Below are positions 1 to 14,366 of a stretch of 64,000 bases of DNA, in pieces. A program made the position numbers and the translations under genes. The stretch is from Rostratula benghalensis (lineage: Eukaryota > Chordata > Aves > Charadriiformes > Rostratulidae), in NCBI GenBank assembly GCA_013399305.1, contig VXAI01000082.1, forward strand, positions 3,062,674 to 3,126,673, given 5' to 3'. The notes below the pieces were generated by a model. It did not search any database. It was not told the origin of the DNA and saw nothing but the letters and a program-made list of their open reading frames with translations. Each line of letters begins with the position of its first letter. The stretch's first letter is position 1.

Positions 1-2787
1 GGTTTTTTATCATACACTTCTCATACAAATTGACTTTAACAAAAAATAAAAAAAGAAAATAATATCCAGAAAAATAGTTGAAAATTTGTGTCCACTTTGT
101 TTGGATGTTAAAATACCATACTGTCTCTGTAGGGATGACTATTAATAAACACATCAAGATACAATCACTTAGCACGTTCTAATGACAGGTATAAGGTGAG
201 AAATCTTGGTGTTGGGTGTTTGGTATTTCTCTGGTGGCTTTTCTGCATAACATATAACCATTCTACACAGAGCATTATCCCCTGGATTTCTACACATATG
301 CAGAGGCAAGTAGGATATATACATAAAATTAGTGCATTTTAAAGAAAATAATTACTTTCAGTGTACAAATGACATAAAGTATGGAAAATGACAGAAATTA
401 AAGAGTAGAAAGATAATTTTGTTCTTCAAAACTTCAACTCTGGTATTCTCAAAGTTAAACACTTAAAGAGCTAGAAGTCAGACACTATGCACTTCTTAAC
501 TTCCAGATGAATTCACATAAACAGCAGCAGAACTTCAAGGGGGCATCTTCCTACAGCTACAGTTACTTAAAGAACACAGCTGCAGGTTACAGAATAGCTG
601 AATACTTACAAGACTTTGAGACCCCGATACAGACATGCCTTAGCACAATCTGCCATCTTACAAAATGTTATATTTAGCTAATCTGAACAGTACAATTAAA
701 CAATACCATTAACACTTTCAACAGCTTTAACGTAAAGTGCAACAACTGTTCTAAACCAGAAAATACTTGTAGAGATTTTAGAAATCTTTGCTGGGAGAAA
801 GTTTCCTATGACAGAATTCTCCCCCCACCTTCTCCCTCCGGTGTCTCCATAAAGAGTTCTGATACGTACATATATATATGTATTTAGGTAGAGGGAAAAT
901 TGCTTTATTTTGCCTTAGTATGACTTGTACTGTTGCACATATACATTCCCTACCAACATTTCATCCACAAAACCCATAAAGGCTATGATCACAAGAGGAC
1001 ATAAAATATTTTTGTTTGCAGCTGGTAGAATTACTCCTGCAAATCTCATTCTTCCTGACTAAAATTTATAACCTTCCCTCTTGTCAATAGACTATTGGAA
1101 ATTTCTAAACAAACCAATAAGTGTGATTTATTCTCTTTCTTCAGTTCTATTAGGTTGGTATTCACCAACAGGAAGCTTTAGAAGTTTATTAGAGAAAGAC
1201 AAGCCATGGTACTAACAGTTCAGTACATTCTAGAAAGACAGAATCATTCAACAGGTGAATGACTTAGCAAGTCTCTAACCTGGAGAAAATGTTGCAACAG
1301 AAAATTTACAACCATAGTTTTTTTGAGCAACACAAAGTTCCACAATTCCCAGCCACATACTAGATAACTGGTCAGAACTCTTTCCATTTCTACGGTGAAG
1401 GATTTCTTTGCATACATCACTGAGCAACACCAATAAGTTATCACACGTACCACAGCATCCCTGCCACAATTAAGTCATTAAGGCAGCAATCCAATGTTCT
1501 CTGCCATCTACAAGATAACCCAATAAACTATGGCATTCCAATTTAAAACACAGCAATGACTCTTTCCTTTTTTACATACGCTGTAGTCTGAGAAATATCA
1601 TAATATAGTAAATACCATTTCATCTAGATACAATGATGCTTTGATACCAGAAATGGCAATCCTGTTTTCAGAAAACATCATCTAGGGTACTCTAGCACAG
1701 TAATGTAAAATAAAGGGGAAAGCTAACCTTACGCAGTGTGGCCATGACTCCTCCTAGCCTTCTCACACAAGAAATGAAGGAAATATAATACTACCTAAGA
1801 GCCATTGTGTGCTCTTAGGACACTAAGAATTTTGTCAGTAGCTGCTCAGTGGGGAAAGATGCCAATGGAGGAAACATGCTTTTGTTTATCTTTCATCTAG
1901 ATAAATATCATCAAAACGTGCATTTCTGCTAAACTCCAGAATGTTGTGTAAAGACACACAGCTTCCAATTTTGGTTTAAGGTTGTAAATATTTTAAGTTC
2001 AGGATGTCCAACTACTTCAAAACACAGAAAATATATGTATAAATTAAAGGAAAATACAGTTTTCTAAAATAAATTAATAAATGAGTCACTCGTTTATAAA
2101 TGAGGCACTGCCTATCCACATATAGCATATGGATTGTAGTTGCCTGGACTAAAATGGCAATGCAATGAAAAAATGCTATTCTTTCACGTATTACTGAAGC
2201 TGATTGAATCAATATCAGAAAATCCTTCTTTGAATCATGTTAATAAAGGATTACTATAGCATCAATTTTACATATTTTATTTTTGAGTTTATAAGCTACA
2301 ATAATAAAATTCCTAATCAGATGAGGCATTTCTGTTGTTTAAAGGAAAGTACTACCATAAAACCTATGTCAGTTGTTAAATCAGCAACCCATTCCAGAAA
2401 CCAAAGTCATCATCAGTGTATTAACTAGTCAGTACTCCTAATGATGTTAGGAATTAAACATTTCCAGAATTAATATTAATATCACCATTTCAACAGCTCA
2501 TTTAGAGGAAAAAAGGTTTATCATATTTTTTTCATTGCTTAAATAAGCTCCTCACATCTGAGAATTTATTACTTTAATTAAAAGAAAGTGTTCCATGTTA
2601 TTTCAAGAATATGGGAAAATGGTTTCTTTACCAAAGGTGCAGAGATACTTTCATATTTATGGGTATATCAAAAACAATTTAATAATTTTTAATCACGTAC
2701 GTTTGAAAACCACATAGATTACTGGACTCATTTTTCACTTTCTAGCAATCCTATGGTTGTCACTGGCCTGATTTCAGAAAGATTCCT

Positions 2788-2800
2788 CCCCCCCCCCCCC
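2788..2800. repeat. Poly(C) run, 13 bases
   Basis: An uninterrupted run of 13 C lies in AT-rich surroundings, flanked by GATTCCT and AATTTAAG. Such runs vary in length between individuals and are prone to sequencing error. Confidence 0.9.
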
Positions 2801-4620
2801 AATTTAAGAAGTTGCTGTCTTGAAAGTAAAAGCACGTAATGACTCAACAGAATAAGGGAGCTTACAGTGCCTCCTCTTTAGATACCATTTAGGCACACCT
2901 TCTTAATATTTTCAGGCAAAGAAGTATCAGTGAAAGCAACATTTTTGAAAAGGTGTATCTGAGATAATGAAAAAGGAGTAGGAACAGACCCTGCACTTAC
3001 TAAAACAAAACCCCGAGTTACTACCCACATTAAATGTACTATTCAAATCAAGAGAGGGGGAAAAACCATGAGAACTATAGGAGCCAGGCAGAAAACTAGC
3101 CTCACCGGTCAGTTTCAAAGGTCTAGACATTGTCACATCACTGGTTACATTATACATAGTCCTATTAATTCACAAACCATTTTTGAATAGGTAAGATTGC
3201 CAGCCAGAGTTTCAAGAGCAGTGAAAGATAGGATCCACAGAACCATTAACTAAAAGCCTCTAAAAATAAGACCAATATATGAAAAGTAAAATATCAATCT
3301 ACATTTTTAGGAGAAGAAAATAGAAATAAATCTGAAACCTTAAAAATACATGAGAAATGCAATAGGACTGTACCTTACTGCTACCTCAAAACAGAATTTA
3401 TAAATAAGGACCATAGTCAGTTCCATGCAATTAAGCTGTAGATGGTAGTGCCATATATCAAAGCAGTACTTTTTTTTTTCCTTTAACCATTAGAAAGGAC
3501 ATGAAAATCTTTTAACTGTGTGCCTATAAATTCAATCTAATTTCCATGCCATATCATATACTATTAAAAATATCTAATGGACTGAGTTTAAAAGAGAAAA
3601 ATAAATATCAGTCTGGAAATAGTGACAAAGACATATTCTAAGGAAGTAGTTAAACCTCAACATTATTCACCAAATCTTGAATATCTTCCTCCATTGTTGG
3701 GTTTCTTATGAAATAACTCAATCTAAAAGTTTATCACAGTAATTCACAGACTGGCATCTTCCCATGCACAGAACATTGTTCCAAATTATTTTACCAGCAA
3801 AAATTAGCATGAGGTTTTGCATTCATTTGCATGCATCTGGGACATTTTGTGTGACTGATGTCAAATTGAAGAGTTTTATTTTTTAAGAGAAGTTACTTTC
3901 TGTAATAGCCCAAATATCATTGCCAGCAATTTAGACTCATTCTTGAATATGACTGTGAACACTAATACCCCAGAATAGCCAAAGATGAGCTTTGGGTGAA
4001 AAGAGAGAAGATGAAAACAATTCAATAACATGCTATTTCACTAAGTTTCTTGCAACATGAAATTAAACTACTCTGTCACAACAGATCTGAACAGTTGAAC
4101 AACTAGTCTTTTTGTAGAATAATATGCAACTAGATTTCTTTTTCAAAGAAAAGCTGAATTTAAGAATAGATTATGAAGCATAGCATAGTGCAGCCTCAGG
4201 TCAACCAAGTGCTCTTGGACTGCTCATTCAAATGATTAAAATGAAGTTCAACAGTTTAAATGGTGTCTCTGTAGTAAACTATATTACATTCAAGCATTTG
4301 ACATAAATAGATAAAAAATTATATACAGCTAATGAACTTCTTTTTTTGAGGGCCTTAAGTTTCCAGAATCCATTAAGATTTTTGAAAAGCCAAGAACTAT
4401 TTGTCCCAAGATCTATTGGGGTATTAATTATCTAAGGAAGTGAGCCATTTGAAAAAACATCTCTCTGATTCATAAGCTACTATCACAATTTTAAAAGTGC
4501 TACCGCTTATCCAACTTACACCACTACTGATGATACCAATATGTGTGGTAGTAGTGTCAGCATAGTCTAGAGATACAGGAATACAAGAGAGGATTACTTT
4601 CTCACGTCATTATTTGATAA

Positions 4621-4645
4621 TTTATATATATGTGTGTATATATAA
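4621..4645. repeat. Short TA/TG microsatellite
   Basis: Alternating TA, then TG, then TA dinucleotides form a 25-base imperfect purine-pyrimidine alternating tract. Nothing else is attached to it. Confidence 0.8.
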
Positions 4646-4941
4646 TACAGAGATATCTCAAAACTATCTTACCACATGCTGCCTTTAACATAAAATTCAC
4701 ATATGAAGAAAACAAATAAAAAGATGTGACAATATTTGAGTACTGGCATGGCATTCTTGAACTTACCCAAAGAACTAATTACCAAGAGATGCTTATTTGA
4801 GTAAACTGTAAGATCTCAAAAGTTCATATGTATTTTATTTTCAAATTTTGAAAATATATATATACTTTACAACATACATATTTTCATATATTCATACTGA
4901 ATTTTGAGAATTATCATTTCATTCACATTTTCATATGGATA

Positions 4942-5123
4942 GTGGTTTTGGCTGGGACAGAGTTACTTTTCTTCATAGTAGCTCATGGGTGCTATGTTTT
5001 GGATTTGTGACCAAAACAGCATTGATAAACCAGGAACGTTTTGGCTATTGCTAAGCGCTGCTTAAACAGCATCAAGGCCTTTCTCACACCACCCCACCAG
5101 CACGTAGGCTGAGGGTGCACAAA
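4942..5123 (+). mobile_element. Endogenous retrovirus LTR fragment (avian type)
   Basis: The stretch begins with a GTGGTTTTGGCTGGGACAG-like start, continues through TTCTTCATAGTAGCT and a GCTATGTTTTGGATTTGTG block, and ends near CACCACCCCACCAGCACGTAGGCTGAGGGTGCACAAAG. From memory this order matches the 5' part of a common avian LTR, which I believe belongs to an ERVL-like endogenous retrovirus. The remainder of the LTR and any internal region are absent, so it is a truncated solo-LTR remnant with no coding capacity. The family assignment is recalled and was not searched; the recognition of a repeat is firmer than the family name. Confidence 0.55.
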
Positions 5124-6908
5124 GAGGTTTCCCTGTATAAAAGTCATTTATTTGTTCACTGCAATTTTGTTGCCACCAAAATTAATCTTTACAAAAGCCT
5201 GCTGGATGTCATGGTTTTGCTGATACAATTGAAAAACTGTTTAACAACATTCTCTGTTTCTTGTAAGCTAATGTCCTATGACTTGTTTTCATTAACTACA
5301 GGATACATTTTTTACCAGATAGTATGACTTCTCACTTCCATCCAAATTTTCAGATCTTGCTCTTGTATAAGACCTTTCTGTTCTATATTTAAACAGAAAT
5401 TTGACATGCTGAGTGTTTCTGATATATTTTACAGATGTGAAAGAACCAAAACAATTTGGTTCCCTTGTGTTAGGATTGTGCTAAACAGAGCATTACCTAC
5501 TACTACTTACTCCTTATGAAAATTAGCAGGAATAAAATTCTCAATCTTTACTCATTATCTGGACTCATAATACAAGACAGTCTTAGATGGCATTAATTGG
5601 TTTAAAAGAAAAAATAGTCAAAAATAATAATAAAGAAAGAGAGGAAGTTCTAAAATTAAGGAGAAAAATAGTCTTTTGGGGGTAAAATAGGAACATCAGT
5701 GACTAAACATACAGAATTTTAATACAGGGATATCTCTAATACTATGTAAATATCTTGGTTTTATAACTAGATTACAAACTAAATTGTAAATGTTTCTTCT
5801 GCTGTTACCATAAACTATTTTCCCTTTCAATTTGAGCTTAGTGGGATAATCAGCACCAAAAGCAGTATTTAGACTTTCAAAGTTCTGGCAGCTAAACTAG
5901 TAGCTTAGCCTCCTACGGCTCTCTCTATCACCACAGTAAAAAAGCAGCTCCTCCAGGGCAAGTTAGTTTAGCCTTATGCCCTCCAGAGGGTAATTCAGAG
6001 TACTCCTCTATTTTTTCATTGCTTATCTGAAGTAGCCTCTGAGACTAGAATCCTGATTTAGGTACCAGTTAGATGTTTAAATATAGATGACATGAACTAT
6101 TTTCTTGCATCCCGCAAAAGTGCTTAAACTACTTCCTGTGAGAGAACATGGACAAGAAATGAGGAGGACTTCAACTCTACTACCTTCTTTAAATTACCAT
6201 TCCCAAGAACAAGATAAAAAGGAACAGTGAGTGTCTAGTGAAATAAAACAGCTGGAAATCGTTTTGGGTTAGCACAGTTCAGAGAGTAGCTTGTGCTTGG
6301 AATTATGATTCTCTTTCTATAGATACAATCTTTCTTGTGTGCTTTGTACATATGCATCAGAGCCCATCAAGGTTTTATAGTTTTTTTATACATAGTAAAC
6401 ATTTAAGCACTTAAGAACCCTAATTATCCCAATCACTATAAAAGAAAAGAATGTCTTTGTACTACAGATATGAGTATATTAAACTTGTTTACAGCCTTTG
6501 CATTTGTTACACAAGTTCTCTTTTGTTTGCTTTACTCTCTGCTTTTGCACATCACCAGTATAATAAAAAGTTCCAGCAAATCAGTGATTTGGAAAAGCAG
6601 TCAATGAATTCCCAGCAACTTTCTTTATAAGACTCAGCACATTTTAACTTCATGAACTTGTAATGAAACCCAAGCAAAAAATATCTTGCTAAGCAATGCA
6701 CACAGCCTTTCTTATTCCAAGTTACACTTCAAATGACGCATCTTATGCAGTAGTTGTCCCTCATTCAGTCATCACATGACTTTACTCTTGTAACCAGAAT
6801 ACTTCCAACAGTTGTCAGTATTTTAGATAACCTTCTGTTCAAATTACCTCTTTTACGCCAACCGGTCCTACAAAACAGTAAGCCTAGTAGCTGCTTAAGT
6901 GCAGCTTA

Positions 6909-6961
6909 AAAACATACTAATTCTATGCTGTGCTTGTAAAACATACTAATTCTGTGCTGTG
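6909..6961. repeat. Two-copy tandem duplication, period 29
   Basis: AAAACATACTAATTCT followed by A or G and TGCTGTG occurs twice with a spacing of 29 bases. The copies differ by one substitution over about 24 bases and then diverge, which suggests a local slippage duplication of moderate age. Confidence 0.85.
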
Positions 6962-8159
6962 ATTTTCAATTAGTGCCTGTGGGAGACATTGTTACATCAC
7001 ATACAACTACGGTTGTATTTGTCTATACACTAGACAACGTTATTGCAAATCAGGTGAGAGATACCTGGAGGACAAGAACCTTCCCTCATCTTCTGTGAGC
7101 CCTCAGCAGTTTTTATCATTTACTTTAAGAGACAATGATATGCTATGGCTTCTGAGCTTTCACAAACTTTTGTTGTAAAGCAAAAACTGTGAATGCAAAG
7201 CTGTTAGGTAAACAATTCTAGCCTATTCAGAATACCTATACCCCTGCTAAACAAACAGGTGTATAGATAGAGGAAGGTACATTAGCTTGGTCTGCAGGTA
7301 TATGGCCTTCACAAGGAATTTCAGAGAAACAGAACACACCTTTACAAACAAAACAGTATCTTGTATCTCAAAGTGAATTTGGGGGTATTGCCCATTTGTC
7401 ATCCTTTTCAAAAGAGGTTAGCAGATTTTAGCTGAAAACAACTTGAGTCCTCAGGCAACGATTAAAGTAATGTTTAGTAGATGGAAAAATATTATGTTAC
7501 AGCCACTGCATAACAGGTACAGTCACCATGGCCACCAGAAAGACTTTTACCTAAGGCTGTGCCTAAATTCACAGTCCATGCCTTCAACACAAAATTAATA
7601 TTGGAGTAATGGTCCTTGAAGGAATGGATAACTGAAACAGAAAGTTAACCATGCCTGGGGAACACTTCACCAATTCATTTGTTTAAGAAGCTGTAATTGT
7701 AGTCAAAGAGTGAGTAACTTGGAGAGATTAATCTTCTGTCCTCAAAATCCTGTTCAGGTAAGCTAAACTTCTTGTAGGTGTCAACAGCATGCAGTATGAG
7801 ACTTAACAGAACTTTTAAAATGAAAGTTTTTATCCAAATTCTGACAGTCAAAAAGAGAAAAAGCATTTTAAAGTAATTGTTCTTGTAAATGACACCAGGG
7901 AATTAAAAAAAAAAAAAATTGCTCTCTGTATGTTCCCTTTAAACATACAGTACTACTGCTGTATTTAGGAAGCCATAAAAAGAATGAAAATGCATCAAAT
8001 AATTGTGTTCTGCAGAGCGTTTTTACCCATGGCAGCCAGCATTTAATATTCATCATCTGAAGTTTGACATTTGGTAGTTGTTGTTGGATTTGGGTTTTTG
8101 TTTGGGGGTTTATGTTATTTTTTCGTTGTTGTTGTTTTGTTTTAAATACTGCCTGTTAC

Positions 8160-8199
8160 TTTAGAGTCTCAGTAACTGATTTAGAGTCTCAGTAACAGC
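8160..8199. repeat. Two-copy tandem duplication, period 20
   Basis: The motif TTTAGAGTCTCAGTAAC occurs twice at a spacing of 20 bases with no difference over the first 17 bases. It is a recent-looking micro-duplication. Confidence 0.9.
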
Positions 8200-9041
8200 T
8201 TTAAGAAATACCGGATGTTTTGTCTGAATGGCAAGGGTTTTTTTTTGTTGTTGTTTTATTGTCCTGCCATTTTAACAGGCATAGCTGGTGTTTCTGTAAT
8301 GACTACAGTTTAAACTACTGTTTTGCTCAGGTTCCCTCATTTTCTTCAAAATTACAGGGATCAGTTGTTAAAGAAGGAAAAGCATTATCAAAACTGTAGT
8401 TACTTTTAAAATTAATCCAGATATCACATTAAAAAACTTGAAACATTGTTTTGTTTTGATGCTTCATAAGAAGAAAAGTAAGTCTGCCCTTTCTCTTGGT
8501 GTCTAGATGCTTTGGTAGTTCAGGACTCCCCTCGCAATGTATCCACAGTCTTTGCTATTCTGTTCTCCTGACAATTCTGCTGATAAATTTCTCTCTCCTC
8601 TGGCATGTTTCCAGTGCTATTTAGAGGCTGATAAATAAATAACAAATGAAGTATAATCTGTCTAGCCTTTAGCATGAAAGGGAAACTCTTGCACTATTAT
8701 GCCAAGCAGCATCATTGTCCAAAAAGTCAGGTTTTGTCAACAGGTGAAATGCACCTCAGCTCTTCTAACTAACTTCATCATACTAAGTTTGTGACCAAAT
8801 TCCCATAGGCTTCACTTCAGAATAGTTAATTCCTTACAGCTGAGAAATACAGTAGTTGTAAATCTTAAAGGACACAATTTTACCAAAGATGTCATTATAA
8901 ACTGAGAAAGTTATATGCAACATGCATTCTGATTTGTTCTGCTCACATGTTGAATTTCAAGCCATGAAATTTACATCCTTTAATGTAATTTAAAATTATC
9001 AAATATTAATCTTTTGGAATATTAGAAACTAACTTCATTTT

Positions 9042-9118
9042 ACAGAACCACAGACTATAAGGGATTGGAAGGGACCTTGAAAGATCATCTAAGTCCAATC
9101 CCCCTGCCAGAGCAGGAA
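9042..9118 (-). mobile_element. CR1 LINE 3' end fragment
   Basis: Read on the minus strand this is the terminal 3' part of an avian CR1: GGGGGATTGGACTTAGATGA, then CTTTCAAGGTCCCTTCCAATCC, then a degenerate CTGTGGTTCTG terminus. Only about 77 bases remain, so it is a heavily 5'-truncated, non-coding insertion. It belongs to the same 3'-end type as the copies at 25.7 kb and 58.0 kb. Confidence 0.92.
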
Positions 9119-9272
9119 ATTAATTATAACTGCATAAGCATTTCTAGAAAACATGGTTGCTTAATTACTTTTAAAAATATGATAATTGTTACTTAGTTAT
9201 TATTGTGCAAAGATATTGTAGCAGATTACAAATAAATTATGGTTCCTGATTTAAGCAGAGGAGTTTGGTATC

Positions 9273-9290
9273 TTTTTTTTTTTTTTTTTT
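9273..9290. repeat. Poly(T) run, 18 bases
   Basis: Eighteen consecutive T. No retrotransposed sequence is recognisable on its minus-strand 5' side, so it is listed as a homopolymer only. Confidence 0.9.
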
Positions 9291-12200
9291 GCATCATTTC
9301 TAGTAGGATAAAGATGAGAAAATCTGGTAAGACATCAGGGACTCAAAATTTCAGCTACTCATTTCGAATCCACACCAAGACGAAAACTGATATACAAACT
9401 AAGACAACCTCTAGAAAGAACAGAAGTCTACATTTAGAAATGTGGAATTGGGCTACGACTTTCCAAGGATGAACACAAACATGTAAGTTTAAACCACATC
9501 AGTGGTGCAGTATTTCATATGCTTACATTCAATAATTTGTGATATGGGAAAGCAACAGCATAGTGCAATTTTAGTTAGTGGAATGATCCAATTTGTTAAC
9601 AACTTGATTACCTAATTATAATTTAGCTGCAGAAAAAAAAAAATTTGATTCCTATTATTTTTTTTAAACTTCTTTTGCCAAATATGCTATTAAAAAAATA
9701 ATATTTCCTATAATAGCCCATTCAAGGAAGTTTCTTTTTTTCCCTTAAGAACACCTAGCTTTATGAACAAGAGACTGTTTTCCAAGTACTGTAACTAATG
9801 AGGATAGCAAAAGAAATTGATTATCAATATGGAAAGTCAGATCTGACAAACCCACCAATTTTTAGACTATTAGCATTGTTATAAAAAAAATTATGTTAGT
9901 TAGAACTGTGGCATAAAATGTCTTCCTTTAAAAGACATTCTGCTGATTAATTTCTGGATATGCAGATATATTATTGTGATAAATATAGTTCCTCACTACT
10001 CCTTAGTACCAGTTTAGTTAAGGATGTTAATTTATGAGAAAAGAGAAACAAACACAAAAGTTTTAGAAATACAATATAAGTCCAGACTTCCATCAAGCTA
10101 CGGTTGTCACAATTGCATTTATTGCATGTGTAAACCACTTTTATTAAACATCACACTTAATAAACAATTTACATATAATTTGTACCTCACTCTATCAAAA
10201 AAAACCCACTTGATCAGCACCTAGACATATGTATACTGCATTAACAAAAACTGTGCTCTAATGCAATTGAAAGTGACAGCACAAGTATCTGAATGTAAAT
10301 AAATAAAGGCACTGCCCAGTAAAAGTGAAGGGAGGATCCGTAGCTTAAGGAAAATTCAACTAAAGTTTTTCCAATGCAGACTGTAATTACTTAAGATAAA
10401 ATTTAATATTTTAAATATCCAGTTTCAAAAACTATAATCAGCAACATGATTACTGCTGCTAAATGCCTATTGAGAAGAATAGGAAACAAAATATGAAAAT
10501 ATGCAACTTCAGAATTTGTGTAACAATAAAGGACACAACCAATATTTTATTCTGATTCTAAGCTTCCTACTCCACTGTCTTTTCAACTAATCCTCTTTTG
10601 GTACTACGTCCACAAATAATTAGAGCTTTAGCTTTTCTAGGAAAGATCACTGGTACTAAAAGCATTAGGGATTTTTGTACTATTATGATGTAATAGTCTC
10701 CAATTTTAAATTAATAATTTAATCAGATGGTTATAAAGCAAATTAGAAAATGTTTTTATTTAGACTATTTTCTCCATAGGGATGACTTTTGCCATTTTTA
10801 CTTGAAACTTGGATCAGTCTCCGATCAAGGGTACATCAGAAATTGGCATTGATCCTGGTAGTGTTTATGATTCTGTTTTACGTGGCTACAAATCGTTTAG
10901 CTTGGATAAAGTAACAGAACTGGAACATTCAACTTCAAATAATGTAAAGGAATGTTAAAATATAAACTCATTACATACTAGATCTTGCATACATGTAACA
11001 AATCCAAGATTTTTTTATTACCTATGATTTATATTGGATGGATATAAGTGTCAAAATTGTAAGAAAAACTTGCTTTATTCATCAAGACAGCTGTATTACA
11101 ATTTTTTGTTTTGTGCAAAATGATTTCACATGGTATACTGTGAAATATTTCAAATCACATTATTCCCATTAATGTACAAAACAATTCCAGAAATGTAATC
11201 ATCACGGGGAATGTATTTAGTAAATTGTATGAATTAGCCTGGTAATAGCAAAAAAATTTCAAAAAGTTTGAGAAGTCGTTTCCCAAATACATTAAAAATG
11301 GCATTTCCTAAAATTATTTTCAGATAAGAATATATATATAAAAATATTGCGCATATATATAGGCAATATGCAGATGAGTATGTACATGTGGAGGTGGGGT
11401 TCTACAGCCATTTTTGATACAAAACAAATTGCAGTATCCAAACTCTCTAAAATACAAAGCCTTACACAGCAGAAACAGAGAAGATTTTCATTGTTCTTTC
11501 TGTGTGGGTGAAATGCACTGAGGTTAAGCACACAGGAGAGGAAGGAAAATGAAACAGGTGAAGGAAATAGAGGAACAAATGCACTCCCGGGTTTGCCATG
11601 GAATGGAAATCAGTGCTTGGAAGCAGTGAAAACCACAAACCTTTGAAGATGACCACTGTGCCTGAATTTTGTCTGAAAGTGAGTTAAATTGGATTTCATA
11701 AATAAAACTTAAAGGTAAGGCTTTTGTGAAATCATGGCTGGCACGTCAAGCATTGCCTGAACTGAAACTTTCACACTATTTTCTTTAAAGGAATCCTTTA
11801 CATTTCAATTTCTACTTAAATGAGATTGACCCAAACTTGAAAAGGCGGCAAATCAGTTTTTGCCAGGTGACAAGCACTGTAATAAGTTTAGAAATCAAAG
11901 AGAAAACTTTTACCACCCACCTTTCTCTTTTTGGAAGTTACAAATATGCTAAGTAGCAGCACATGAAAAAGAAACAAATTAAAAATATGCTAATATATTG
12001 TATTTTTTATGATATGGCAGGAAGTATACAGCTTAGATAAATCAAACTACACAACATAATTAAAAAACGAATGTAACATTCCAATGATGACTAATAGAAA
12101 ATGATAAAGAGTTCATAAATAGAAAGTATTAAACACACTAATTAGTACATCAGAAGCTGCAAGGCAGCTGTATATCTTAAAACTGTCTGTTCCCCTTCTT

Positions 12201-13458
12201 CAGTGAGAAAACCCTCAAACTAATCAGCACAAATTATATATGCTGAAAAATAGCTTTTGTTCCTTTAATTGCTAATAAAAGAATTGAGCTTAAAAGCCTG
12301 AGCAAATTAATAATAATCTTCCATTACCAAGTTAGCAACTTTTGTCTTGGTTGGTGGCCTGCTTTTGGGAGTTATTTTTAATGTACCTCTTCAGATTACT
12401 ACTTTATACAGGCCCTCATATACCTTTAATTGTCTTCAACTGAAGGATTCAATACAGAACATCTTACAACACAAGCAAGGATCAAATGAATCCTGATCAA
12501 GTCTGTTTAAAATGGACAATATAAATGAGGTCTTTAATATGATCATATTTCAGGTTTATATAAATAATGCTCCTTTTTCTGGTATGCTACTTATGATTAC
12601 TTGACAAATAGCACACACAAAGAGTGTGTCTTGCTGAACAACAACTGGGGAATAAAGCATGAATTGTACGCATTCTAAGTATTCTTGCTGATTTCATTCT
12701 TGCTGACAATTTCTTTGGAGGCAAAAAAAACATTTGGGTAAATTAATTTAAGTTTCCTAAAAGCCCTCTGCTTTATTATTCTGGAGTAAAACTTGTGAGG
12801 TGAATTCAAATACATGCATTTTTGGGAACTACTGGCAATTTTCACAGGTATACCAGCTGTATCTAAAAAGCAGAAGCGATAAAGAAAATCACAACAAATA
12901 AAATACACAACTAAACTAGATTAATATTATGAAACATTACAATAAGGTGTTGTTGCGTAACGAAAGGAACAAAGGGCAATAATGCTCTGGTTCAAGACTA
13001 AGGGCTGCACTCAGACTACAATTTTAAAAGCTGTCAAACATATTTAGCTCTAAAATTCTTACTAAAAGGGATCTGTATAACTATGTTTATCAGTTACACT
13101 AAAAAAATATCGAACTTTCTTGAGAATACCAGAGAAGGTGCTTATTCTACTGATGGCTAATATGCAGACAGACATTAAGTGCTTGTACAATATAAATCTC
13201 TTTTTTACCTCTTTAATATATCTACAAAATTTAGATGAACTTTGGGGAGTGCAAGGAGGTCTGCCTGTCTTTGTTTCTGCCACAAAAATGACAACACAAT
13301 ATAACTATTGAAGTCCTTATCCCAAATTAAAACTATTCAAATAGTCCATTCTCGAAATACAATCTACATTCTCACTGTAAAAGCAGTCATCCAAGCATCA
13401 AACACTGACCACATCTGTGTTACCACATTGTTCCTTTATGAAATCTGAGCATTATCCT

Positions 13459-13507
13459 GGGTTTTGGGGGTGCTCTTTTTGTGGGCTTTTGTGCTTGGGA
13501 GGGGGGA
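13459..13507 (+). other. G-rich tract with long-loop quadruplex pattern
   Basis: Five G runs of 3, 5, 3, 3 and 6 bases occur within 49 bases, separated by 4, 12, 11 and 1 bases, mostly T. This stands out in an AT-rich region. Two loops exceed the usual limit of seven, so folding as a quadruplex is possible but not assured. Confidence 0.5.
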
Positions 13508-14366
13508 ATCTTTTCTTTTTTAACCATAGCTGTTAGTACCAAGACATGAAAGTGCAAGCTACTTAAATAATAAGTCCATTGCTTTACCTACCAGACTGAC
13601 AGATAACAGAGAATGCACAAACTTGAATCACAGAAATAAATACGATAATAAATATTATATACAATAAATAAATATTTATAAATAGATATGTAAAACAGCA
13701 TAACAAAGGGAACACCTGATAGCTTGTATTGCAACAGCAGGGCTTAGTCTGTCCTTAAATGTTTTCATTAAAACACATTATCTTTTTATTTAACTCAGCA
13801 GCTTGCTTGGGCAGATGTTTTTGTTCAGACACTTGAAGGCAAAGTTGTGCTTTCTAACCTAACCAGGTACAGAGCAGCTGGACGGCCATAAGGTGGATCA
13901 GCCTCAAGTGGTGCCAATTAATTGCCACATGTGTTCAAGTTAACACAATACATTTGGCTACTGGCTCATCCATAATTAAGTTCCCCTTGAACTATCACCT
14001 ACCAACTAAAAGAAAACATTCACTACCCTAAAAGGTCTTATTCTTGTAGATCAAAATATTATGGTTAAGAATTTAACATATAAAGGAAAATACCCTTTCT
14101 GTAAAAAAGTTTCCTTTAATACAAATGCTGAACAACTCCTTTATTGAGTACTAACATGAAAGTTATTCAAACTTTTTTTGGTAGAGATAGTAAAAACGAA
14201 GAATGTTGAGAGCTGGAATTCATACTAGTTGCCCGCCAGCTCCTAAAGTACTATGGTCTGAATTGCCCTATGAAGACACTGACCACAAGTAAAAATTACA
14301 GTCCCACATTTCAGGCCTTCAAACTCATAATTGTTAGATGCCTGAATATGATAACACCCCAGAATA

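Larger units (their letters stand above)
1..4939. other. AT-rich unique sequence, no gene recognised
   Basis: I see no transposon, RNA gene or recognisable coding exon here. The short open frames (60-76 codons) have no family signature. The stretch holds a 13-base C run at 2788-2800, a TA/TG microsatellite at 4621-4645 and several short TATA runs (near 870 and 4855). It could be intron, intergenic DNA or a long 3' untranslated region of a minus-strand gene, and the sequence alone does not decide between these. Confidence 0.6.
5124..9041. other. AT-rich unique sequence with small tandem duplications
   Basis: No gene is recognised. The interval holds two two-copy tandem duplications (6909-6961 and 8160-8199), a 14-base A run at 7905-7918, and G/T-rich tracts around 8078-8150 and 8225-8262. 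Open frames at 5115-5327 and 7675-8056 are compositionally unremarkable. Confidence 0.6.
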
